NCBI GenBank assembly: GCA_964592645.1
Contig: CAZQFV010000009.1
Span: 62,001 to 126,000, forward strand
DNA length: 64,000 nucleotides
Origin: CAZQFV01 sp964592645
Lineage (GTDB): Bacteria; Chloroflexota; Chloroflexia; DTKN01
Reading direction: 5' to 3'
The translations under genes were made by a program, and so were the position numbers. The notes below the pieces were generated by a model. The model was not told the origin of the DNA and did not search any database. It saw nothing but the letters and a program-made list of their open reading frames with translations. Shown here one piece after another: positions 57,379-64,000 of this stretch (the first letter of the stretch is position 1; the number at the start of each line of letters is the position of its first letter).

Positions 57379-59820
57379 CTACTCGCTACGCTTTCCCCTT
57401 GCCCAGAGGAACGCCGCTATGGCCGCGGCGTAGCACCCCAGCCCCGTCCAGAACGAGGCCGAGATGCTGGCCCCCAGGGCGATCACCACCGCCAACACCG
57501 ACGCCACCACCGACATCGCCCCGTTGATGCCCCACAGCCAGGGGCTCAGGGCGGGCGCCCGCGCCGCCGCCAGCTTCATCCCCAGCGGAAAGGCCATGCC
57601 CATCAGCAGACCCAGCGGCGCCAGGATGCCCAGCGCCGCGGCGATGCGCAGCGGCGTCACCGCGCCCTCCAGGGCCCGCGTCACCAGCGGCGTCGCCAGC
57701 CCAAAGAGCAGGAGGGCCCCCAGCAGCAGGCCCAGCCGCAGCCACGCGGCCCGCGGCTGCCGCGCCACATCCACCCGCTCCGTGAGTAGGCTGCCGGCCC
57801 CGCTGGAGAGCAGCAGCGCCAACAGCACCACCGACAGCCCATACGTCGGGTGCCCCAGGAAGACGATCAGCCGCTGCATCTGCGAGATCTCCACCAGCAT
57901 ATAGCCCAGGCCGATGCCGGCAAAGTAGAGCGAGAGCGGCAACGCCCCGCGCAGCGCCCCCTTCTCCGTCCGCAGCAGCAGCGGGACGACGATGCCGGCC
58001 GCGCTCAGCACCACCACCGTGATCAGCAATATCCCCAGCACGCTGACCGCCCACAGGTTGACGCTCATGTTGCCCTGCGACCACTGCGCCGGGTGCAAGA
58101 GGTCCCGCAGCCGCAGCATGTGGAAGAAGTAGGGGCTGTCGTCGGTCGGCGGGGCGATGTTCAGGGGGTACCGGGCGACAAAGCCCGCCAGGTCCTTTTC
58201 CCCCACCAGCGCGGCAAAGGTCTCGTCCAGGGCATAGTCGGGGGTCAATACCAGGTCGAACCCCAGCCGGCCGGCCTCCACCCTGATCGTCTCCACATCC
58301 TGGGAGGAGAACGGCTCCGTGCTCGCCAGCAGCGTCCCGATCCCCTCTGGCGTGCCCGGCTCGCCCCAGGTCATCGCCCGCACCACCATGATGTGCTTCT
58401 GCGGCTCGTCGACGCCCTGCGCCCGCAGCGCCGCCACCGCCAGCGCCGTCAGCCGGTAGATCTCCCCCGGCCGATCGCGAAAGTACCAGCGCGACACGCT
58501 CAGCACCCCGTTCGGCGTGAGGTGCTCCAGGAAGATCCGCCAGCCCTCGACGGTGTAGAGCGAGTTCTCCGAAAGCACAAAGGCCCCCGAGGCCGTCGCC
58601 GCCCAGGTGTCGATCAGCGAGATCTGCAGGATGTCGAAGCGCTCGTCCGACCGGGCGATGTAGCTGCGCGCCTCGTCGGTGACAAAGGTGACGCGCGGGT
58701 CTTGGTCCAGGTGCCCCGTAAAGTCGCCGAAGCGCCCGTTGACCGCCCGGTTGATCTCCTCGTTGATCTCCACCGCCAGGACCGACCGCTGGCCAAAGGC
58801 CAGCGCCGCCAGGACATCCCGCCCCCCGCCGGACCCCACGACCAGGACGCGGGCTCCGGGCCGGATATAGTGCGCCAGGTTGGTGACGTCGTACTTCAGG
58901 AAATCGATGCTCTCCGGGTTCCCATCGTAGCCGGTCATAAAGGTGCCGGCGGTGGCGTCGATGTTCATCGCCAACTGCCGTACCAGGCGGTCCGCAGGGT
59001 AGGTGCGGCTGAGCCCCCAGCCGAACGGCTTGGAGAGGGCGTTGGGATCGCCATCCACGCGGATGCGGGAGAACGAGTTCCACTTCTCGTAGAGCGGCGG
59101 CGGTTCGTAGCTTCCCTTGACCCACGTCAGGCGCAGGGGCGGGACGATCCCGTGAGCCCCGGCGGCGATATTGATCGTCGCCAGGGCGGCCAGGAGCAGG
59201 GCGCTCAGCAGGGAGATGGTGCCGATCCGCGTGGCCCGCGCCGCCACGGCCAGCAGCAGCGCCCCCAGGCCGGCCAGCACGGCGGCGATGATCACCGCCG
59301 TGGGCCCGTCGGTCAGCTTGAGCGCGCCGATCAGGGCGATGCAGCCCAACGCGGCCCCGGCCAGGTCGGCGGCGTACAGGCGGCTGACCTGCCGCGGGAA
59401 CCGGGTCATCGCCAGGCAGACGCAGATGCCGCTGCAGGTGAAGGGGATCGCCAGGACCGCGTAGGTCAGCACCAGGGCGTAGACATCGGTGAAGGAAAAC
59501 CCCCGGTTCAGGACCAGGGCCGTGCTGAACGGAATGACCATGTGGGTGAGGAAGCTGAGCAGCAGGGTGACGGCGAACCCCAGCGCGCTCCAGGCCATCT
59601 GCCGCAGCGCCCGCTCCGGGGTAAAGGTGCGCGGAAAGAGGTAGACCAAAACGGCCCCCAACGTCATGCCGAAGAGGGCTACCGACACGGCCATGAAGGC
59701 GAAATGGTACCACATCGTCACGCTAAAGATGCGCGTGAGCAGCGTCTCGTACATCAGCGTGGCCAAGGTGACGGTGAAGAGGCCGGCGTAGGCCCAGGCG
59801 TTGGCGCGGATTTTTTCCAT
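57379..59820 (-). CDS. Membrane-embedded spermidine synthase-like protein
   Basis: This 813-residue protein has about seven N-terminal membrane spans (about 10-230). A soluble Rossmann domain follows, with the S-adenosylmethionine loop ARVLVVGSGGGRDVLAAL near 328 and the acidic VEINEEINRAV. Then come DEARSYIARSDERFDILQISLIDTW and about eight C-terminal spans (about 590-805). The arrangement is that of polytopic spermidine/spermine synthase-like proteins. These usually lack proven aminopropyltransferase activity and may methylate or transfer from S-adenosylmethionine derivatives. The active-site Asp pair is not clear. It starts four bases before the carboxyltransferase stop on the same strand. 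Confidence 0.83.
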   Translation of the reverse strand: MEKIRANAWAYAGLFTVTLATLMYETLLTRIFSVTMWYHFAFMAVSVALFGMTLGAVLVYLFPRTFTPERALRQMAWSALGFAVTLLLSFLTHMVIPFSTALVLNRGFSFTDVYALVLTYAVLAIPFTCSGICVCLAMTRFPRQVSRLYAADLAGAALGCIALIGALKLTDGPTAVIIAAVLAGLGALLLAVAARATRIGTISLLSALLLAALATINIAAGAHGIVPPLRLTWVKGSYEPPPLYEKWNSFSRIRVDGDPNALSKPFGWGLSRTYPADRLVRQLAMNIDATAGTFMTGYDGNPESIDFLKYDVTNLAHYIRPGARVLVVGSGGGRDVLAALAFGQRSVLAVEINEEINRAVNGRFGDFTGHLDQDPRVTFVTDEARSYIARSDERFDILQISLIDTWAATASGAFVLSENSLYTVEGWRIFLEHLTPNGVLSVSRWYFRDRPGEIYRLTALAVAALRAQGVDEPQKHIMVVRAMTWGEPGTPEGIGTLLASTEPFSSQDVETIRVEAGRLGFDLVLTPDYALDETFAALVGEKDLAGFVARYPLNIAPPTDDSPYFFHMLRLRDLLHPAQWSQGNMSVNLWAVSVLGILLITVVVLSAAGIVVPLLLRTEKGALRGALPLSLYFAGIGLGYMLVEISQMQRLIVFLGHPTYGLSVVLLALLLSSGAGSLLTERVDVARQPRAAWLRLGLLLGALLLFGLATPLVTRALEGAVTPLRIAAALGILAPLGLLMGMAFPLGMKLAAARAPALSPWLWGINGAMSVVASVLAVVIALGASISASFWTGLGCYAAAIAAFLWARGKRSE

Positions 59821-59824
59821 GGCA

Positions 59825-61375
59825 TTATAGCGGGATATTCCCGTGCTTTTTGGGCGGCAACGACTGCCGTTTGGACTGGGCCATCTCCAGGGCGCGGATC
59901 AGCACTCCCCGCGTCTTGCGCGGCTCAATCACGTCTTCGACATACCCCCGGGCCGCCGCCTCGTAGGGGTTGGAGAAGTGGGCCTCGTAATCGGCCACCA
60001 GCTCGGCCAGCTTGGCCTGGGGGTCTTCCGCCGCTTGCAGCTCCTTGCGGAAGACAATCTTGACCGCTCCCTCGGCCCCCATCACGGCGATCTCGGCCGT
60101 CGGCCAGGCCACGTTATAGTCGGCGCGCAGCGACAGGGAGGACATCACCACGTAAGCGCCGCCGTAGGCCTTGCGCGTGATCACCGTCAGCTTGGGCACG
60201 GTGGCCTCGGAGTAGGCAAAGATCAGCTTGGCCCCGTGGCGGATGATGCCGCCCCACTCCTGCTCGGTCCCCGGCATGTAGCCCGGCACGTCGACAAAGG
60301 TCATCAGCGGCACGTTGAAGGCGTCGCAGAAGCGGATGAAGCGCGCTCCCTTGGTGGAGGCGTTGCAGTCCAGGACGCCGGCCAAGTAGGCCGGCTGGTT
60401 GGCGATGATCCCCACCGGCCGGCCGCCCAGGCGGGCAAAGCCGACGACGATGTTCTGCGCCCAGTGGCGGTGCACCTCGAAAAAGTTGCCGTCGTCTACC
60501 ACTGCCCGGATGGCTTCCTTGATGTCGTAGGGCTTCTGCGGGCTGTCTGGGACCAGCGTGTCCAGTTCCGGGGCCTCGCGGTCGGGATCGTCGGTGGGCT
60601 CGGCGTAAGGCGGGTCCTCCATGTTGTTGGCCGGCAGGAACGACAGCAGCGTGCGCACCTGGTTGAAGAGGTCGTCCTCGTCCTCGGCCGCAAAGTGCGC
60701 CACCCCGCTCTTGCTGTTGTGGGCCATGGCCCCGCCCAGGTCCTCCTGGGTGACCTCCTCCCCGGTGACGGCCTTGATCACCTCCGGCCCGGTGATGAAC
60801 ATGTAGCTGGTCTTTTTCACCATAAAGGTAAAGTCGGTGATCGCCGGGGAGTAGACGGCCCCCCCGGCGCAGGGGCCGGCGATGATCGAGATCTGCGGCA
60901 CCACCCCCGACGAGATGACGTTGCGGTAAAAGATGTTGCCATAACCATCCAGCGAGACCACCCCCTCCTGGATGCGCGCCCCGCCCGAGTCGTTGATGCC
61001 GATGCACGGCACGCCCATACGCAGCGCCAGGTCCATCACTTTGCAGATCTTGGCCGCCGCCACCTCGCTCAGGGTGCCGCCGATGGCCGTAAAGTCCTGC
61101 GAAAAGACGCACACCCGCCGGCCGTGCACCGTCCCCCAACCGGTGACCACGCTGTCGCCCTGCGGGCGCCGCTTCTGCATCTCGAAATTGTGGCAGCGGT
61201 GCACCACCAGCGAGTCGATCTCCACGAACGAGCCGGGATCGAGTAGCTTCTCGATGCGCTCGCGGGCCGTGAGCTTGCCCCGCTTGTGTTGGCTGTCTGC
61301 CGCTTCTGGGGAGTAGGTCGTGGCCTCTTGCTTGCGTTGCCGCAGTTCCGCGATCCGCTCGGCCGTCGTCTTCAT
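59825..61375 (-). CDS. Acyl-CoA carboxyltransferase subunit (12S transcarboxylase/MmdA-like)
   Basis: This 516-residue biotin-dependent carboxyltransferase acts on acyl-CoA esters, probably methylmalonyl/propionyl-CoA. The N-half has GKLTARERIEKLLDPGSF, DFTAIGGTLSE, GINDSGGARIQEG (first oxyanion loop), and GPCAGGAVYSPAITDF. The C-half has FVDVPGYMPGTEQEWGGI and ITRKAYGGAYVVMSS (second oxyanion loop). Length matches 12S and propionyl-CoA carboxylase beta subunits (about 510-525). ATG 61375 follows AGGAGAAG. The gene follows the biotin carrier and 5S-like genes on the same strand. No biotin carboxylase gene lies in the window, which favours a transcarboxylase or a decarboxylase over a carboxylase. 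Confidence 0.9.
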   Translation of the reverse strand: MKTTAERIAELRQRKQEATTYSPEAADSQHKRGKLTARERIEKLLDPGSFVEIDSLVVHRCHNFEMQKRRPQGDSVVTGWGTVHGRRVCVFSQDFTAIGGTLSEVAAAKICKVMDLALRMGVPCIGINDSGGARIQEGVVSLDGYGNIFYRNVISSGVVPQISIIAGPCAGGAVYSPAITDFTFMVKKTSYMFITGPEVIKAVTGEEVTQEDLGGAMAHNSKSGVAHFAAEDEDDLFNQVRTLLSFLPANNMEDPPYAEPTDDPDREAPELDTLVPDSPQKPYDIKEAIRAVVDDGNFFEVHRHWAQNIVVGFARLGGRPVGIIANQPAYLAGVLDCNASTKGARFIRFCDAFNVPLMTFVDVPGYMPGTEQEWGGIIRHGAKLIFAYSEATVPKLTVITRKAYGGAYVVMSSLSLRADYNVAWPTAEIAVMGAEGAVKIVFRKELQAAEDPQAKLAELVADYEAHFSNPYEAAARGYVEDVIEPRKTRGVLIRALEMAQSKRQSLPPKKHGNIPL

Positions 61376-61475
61376 CTTCTTCTCCTGCTTTGCAGTCTCG
61401 AATCGCTCTTCATATCACGTCTCACTCCTCAAGCTCCGTTCTTCCCTCGCCCCCCGGGCGCCCCGCCCCCTGCCC

Positions 61476-61982
61476 CTACTCGATGACCACCAACGGCACC
61501 CCCGGCTCCACGCTGTCCCCTCGCCTACAGTTCACCGCCCGCACCGTGCCGTCCTTGGGCGCCTTCAGCTCGCTCTCCATCTTCATCGCTTCCAGCACCA
61601 GCACCACCTGCCCGGCCGAGACGGTGTCGCCGGGCTGGACATGCACGGCGATGACCTTGCTGGGCATCATGGCCGCCAGGGCCCCCTCGGCGGGGCCGGG
61701 AGCGGCGGCCGGCCGCGCCGCCTTTTTCGCCACCGCCCGTCCGCGCACCAGCCCCACCGCCTCCACCGGGTACTCCACGCCGTCCACCACCGCCACCTGC
61801 CGACCGTCTTCGCCGCTGCGCAGCTGCACCTCGTAGAGGATGCCGTCGATAGCCACGGTGAACTGGTCGCCGTCGGCCTTGACCACCTCGTAAGCCACCC
61901 CAAACCCCTCCACCGTCATCCGGTCGGATTCGATGCCGATGGCATAGGGGCGGCCTTTCACCCGCAGTTGGAACTCTTTCAT
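61476..61982 (-). CDS. Biotin carboxyl carrier protein (1.3S-like)
   Basis: This 168-residue protein has the biotinylation motif LVLEAMKMESEL with Lys near 136, preceded by MMPSKVIAVHVQPGDTVSAGQ and followed by GDSVEPGVPLVVIE. The N-terminal 90 residues form an extension with two repeating strands (YEVVKADGDQFTVAIDG, VDGVEYPVEAV). These are longer than in the classical 1.3S subunit and may bind the partner subunits. An Ala/Pro linker precedes the biotinyl domain. ATG 61982 follows GAAGGAGG. It lies between the 5S-like and 12S-like genes, so the three form one complex. Confidence 0.93.
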   Translation of the reverse strand: MKEFQLRVKGRPYAIGIESDRMTVEGFGVAYEVVKADGDQFTVAIDGILYEVQLRSGEDGRQVAVVDGVEYPVEAVGLVRGRAVAKKAARPAAAPGPAEGALAAMMPSKVIAVHVQPGDTVSAGQVVLVLEAMKMESELKAPKDGTVRAVNCRRGDSVEPGVPLVVIE

Positions 61983-62140
61983 GGCCCGGCCTCCTTCACG
62001 CCGCCAAGGCTATATCGCTGACCTGTATCTACCGACTCCTGCCTAGCTCGCTATACGACCTGGAAGCCGAAATCCGCGTGCCCCGACCGTAGGGATCGGC
62101 GCAGAGATCAAGCGCTTCCGGCGCCCCGCGGCATGCCCCC

Positions 62141-63646
62141 TCACCAGATCGCCGGGTAGCCGCGGTTCCCTGTCGCCTCGATGCGTCCGGCCTGCTTCCA
62201 GGGATCGACCCGTCCCGCCGCGGCCGGCGCGGCCTTCTCCGGCGGCTCGTAGGCCAGCGCCGCGGCGATGGCCGCGATCACCTGCCCCTTGACGTCGGTA
62301 AAGGTTCGCCGCCAGCGCAGGAACTCGGGCGTGATCTGGGGGAAGAGCGCCTGGGAGATGACATCCTCCTCCGACTCGGCCAACTCGCCGAGCACCGCGC
62401 GCGCCTTGTCCATCTCTGGGGCGATCGTGTCGGCCGGCCGGCCGGTGATCGGCTGCTCGTCGCCGATGATCTTGCGCTGTACCTCGGGGTCGATCGGCGC
62501 CGGCGGCCGTCCGTAGTAGCCCAATACGTACTGCCGCACCTCCTTGGGCACCACCTTGTAGCGCTCCCCCATGATGACGTTCAACACCGCCTGCGTGCCG
62601 ACGATCTGGCTGGAGGGCGTCACCAGCGGCGGGTAGCCCATCTCCGCCCGCACGCGCGGCATCTCCGCCAGCACATCCTCGTAGCGGTCCAGCGCGTTCT
62701 GCTCGCGCAGTTGCGAATCGAGGTTGGAAAGCATGCCCCCGGGGATCTGGTAGGCCAGGACGCGCACGTCCACCGTGCGCAGTTGGCCTTCGTACTTGAC
62801 GTACCGTTCGCGCACCTTGGCAAAGTACTCGGCGATCTCGGCCAGCAGCCCCAGGTCCAGCCCGGTGTCGTAGGGCGTGCCCTGCAGGGAGGCGACGAGC
62901 GACTCCGTCGGCGGCTGCGAGGTGGAGAGCGCCATCGAGGAGATGGCCGTGTCGACGACATCGACGCCGGCCTCCACCGCCTTGAGCAGCGCGGACATCC
63001 CCATGCCGCTGGTGTAGTGGGTGTGGAGCTGCACCGGGACGTTGGGGAACGCTTCCTTGAGCTTTCTCACCAGCTCAAAGGCCGCGTACGGGGCGATCAG
63101 GCCGGCCATGTCCTTGATGCACAGCGAGTCGGCGCCCATCTCCACCATCCGCCGGGCCATGTCCACGTAGGAGGGGATGTCGTGCACCGGGCTGATGGTG
63201 TAGGAGATGGCCCCCTGGATGTGCTTGCCGGCCCGCTTGATCGCCGCGAACGACGACTCCATGTTGCGCAAGTCGTTCAGGGCGTCGAACACTCGAAAGA
63301 TATCGATGCCTACCTCGGCGGCGTGGTAGACAAAGCGTTCGACGACGTCGTCGGCATAGTGGCGGTAGCCCACGACGTTTTGGCCGCGCAGCAGCATCTG
63401 GAACGGCGTCTTGGGGATCGCCTGCCGCAGCAGCCGCACCCGCTCCCAGGGGTCGGCGCGCAGGAAGCGCATGCTGCTGTCGAAGGTGGCCCCGCCCCAC
63501 ATCTCCAGCGAATGGAACCCCACCTGGTCCAGCTGCGGGCCGATGGGCAGCATATCTTCCACCCGCATGCGCGTCGCCAGGAGCGACTGATGGGCGTCGC
63601 GCAGGATGGTATCGGTGATGCGCACGGGCTTTGGTTGGATAGGCAT
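62141..63646 (-). CDS. Pyruvate/oxaloacetate carboxyltransferase (5S transcarboxylase/PycB-like)
   Basis: This 501-residue TIM-barrel enzyme moves a carboxyl group between biotin and pyruvate. Motifs are VRITDTILRDAHQSLLATRM, EMWGGATFDSSMRFL, the carbamylated-Lys segment SLCIKDMAGLIAP near 178, and VQLHTHYTSGMGMS. These give the metal ligands Asp and the His pair. The pyruvate-carboxylase C-region (SSQIVGTQAVLNVIMGERYK) follows. The protein ends without an attached biotinyl domain; oxaloacetate decarboxylase alpha usually carries one. That and its length (5S is about 505) favour a transcarboxylase subunit. ATG 63646 follows AAGGAGGA and a TTGCCA-17-TATAAT promoter lies upstream. Confidence 0.92.
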   Translation of the reverse strand: MPIQPKPVRITDTILRDAHQSLLATRMRVEDMLPIGPQLDQVGFHSLEMWGGATFDSSMRFLRADPWERVRLLRQAIPKTPFQMLLRGQNVVGYRHYADDVVERFVYHAAEVGIDIFRVFDALNDLRNMESSFAAIKRAGKHIQGAISYTISPVHDIPSYVDMARRMVEMGADSLCIKDMAGLIAPYAAFELVRKLKEAFPNVPVQLHTHYTSGMGMSALLKAVEAGVDVVDTAISSMALSTSQPPTESLVASLQGTPYDTGLDLGLLAEIAEYFAKVRERYVKYEGQLRTVDVRVLAYQIPGGMLSNLDSQLREQNALDRYEDVLAEMPRVRAEMGYPPLVTPSSQIVGTQAVLNVIMGERYKVVPKEVRQYVLGYYGRPPAPIDPEVQRKIIGDEQPITGRPADTIAPEMDKARAVLGELAESEEDVISQALFPQITPEFLRWRRTFTDVKGQVIAAIAAALAYEPPEKAAPAAAGRVDPWKQAGRIEATGNRGYPAIW

Positions 63647-63703
63647 AGTTCCTCCTTACATCTGGATTGACGAACAGGGACCCATGCCCCCCAGGCGGCC
63701 CGT

Positions 63704-63732
63704 ATTATACCCGATGTAGGGGGAAATGGCAA
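63704..63732 (-). promoter_or_regulatory. Promoter of the transcarboxylase-like operon
   Basis: On the minus strand TTGCCA (63732-63727), 17 bases, and a perfect TATAAT (63709-63704). The leader before ATG 63646 is about 50 bases. It abuts the end of an upstream gene. Confidence 0.8.
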
Positions 63733-63739
63733 TGAGGCG

Positions 63740-64000
63740 CTACCGCCGCGCCCGTGCTGCCCTGGCGGCCAGGAGGCGATAGTAGATGAACTCCCGCCGC
63801 GCGAACAGCGGGCCGGCCAGCAGCCCGATGAACAGCGCGCCGGCCTGGGGCCAGTTCGCCTCGTAGGAGACCGCCTCCAGCACCTTGCCGGCCCGCAAGA
63901 GGCCGAAGTCGACGTTGACAAATTCCAGCCCGGCCCAGTAGAGCAGGTGCAGCAGGGCGGGCACGGGGGTCAGCGTCGCCACCATCGGCGGCAGCCAGGC
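63740..64000 (-). CDS. C-terminal end of a membrane protein (5' end beyond window)
   Basis: The frame is open from the window edge to a TAG at 63740-63742, giving 86 residues. It has hydrophobic stretches (ALLHLLYWAGLEFV and AGALFIGLLAGPLFA) and a basic tail (RLLAARAARARR), suggesting at least two membrane spans. An internal Met (63985) is not a convincing start because the frame continues beyond it. I cannot name the family. Confidence 0.5.
   Translation of the reverse strand, partial: AWLPPMVATLTPVPALLHLLYWAGLEFVNVDFGLLRAGKVLEAVSYEANWPQAGALFIGLLAGPLFARREFIYYRLLAARAARARR

Noticed and set aside
57850..60063. A plus-strand open frame of 737 codons.
   Set aside because: It is antisense to the membrane spermidine-synthase-like gene and rich in Gln, Arg, Gly and His, typical of GC-rich shadow frames.

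Overview
The window is high-GC bacterial DNA, apart from one less GC-rich island at about 32.1-34.2 kb. The gene content suggests a Chloroflexota bacterium, probably from or near Anaerolineae. The reasons are two very large BTAD/SARP-type regulators with ATPase and TPR domains, TrmFO, a TGS-nucleoside kinase, split glycine decarboxylase subunits, and large exported repeat proteins ending in a Tyr-Leu-Pro-Val motif. This placement is inferred from gene content, not from a marker gene. No rRNA, tRNA, CRISPR array or insertion sequence was recognised. Layout: 1-4.4 kb is the start of a giant exported SdrD-B/DUF11-like protein (minus strand, cut by the window edge). 4.5-10.3 kb holds a tiny Trp-rich protein gene divergent from BTAD regulator 1, which overlaps trmFO, followed by trmH. 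10.4-21.6 kb is a minus-strand block of surface proteins: two proteins each with 14 blade-like repeats, PKD/DUF11 domains and a YLPV tail, a triple-repeat protein with an internal YLPL motif, a Tat/lipobox amidohydrolase, and a second tiny Trp-rich protein overlapping it. 21.8-32.0 kb holds BTAD regulator 2, a nucleoside kinase, pyruvate kinase, a zinc alcohol dehydrogenase and urocanate hydratase. 
32.2-34.2 kb is the most interesting locus: an adenine DNA methyltransferase divergent from an XRE helix-turn-helix protein fused to a candidate restriction nuclease. The 86-bp spacer carries a near-consensus promoter for the methyltransferase and a palindrome at its start site. A near-consensus antisense-oriented promoter lies just beyond the methyltransferase gene. 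34.2-41 kb is a minus-strand block: an ABC ATPase, two SDR dehydrogenases, an ATP-NAD kinase-family protein and gcvPB/gcvPA. 41.2-45 kb has a HerA/DUF853-like ATPase and a frameshifted arginase-family gene. 45.1-52.6 kb is a complete peptide-type ABC importer operon with a long structured leader, a stem-loop after the binding-protein gene, an unusually large permease loop and a small membrane protein at the end. 
52.6-64 kb is a minus-strand run. From its upstream end it has three subunits matching methylmalonyl-CoA:pyruvate transcarboxylase (5S, biotin carrier, 12S), a membrane-embedded spermidine-synthase-like protein, thioredoxin reductase, a pair of membrane-anchored phospholipase D proteins (one apparently catalytically dead), and a TPR/zinc-ribbon membrane protein. 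Many genes have a clear AGGAGG-type ribosome site, and several spacers carry TTGnnn-17-TAnnnT promoters. All statements come from reading the sequence by eye; no database search was run.
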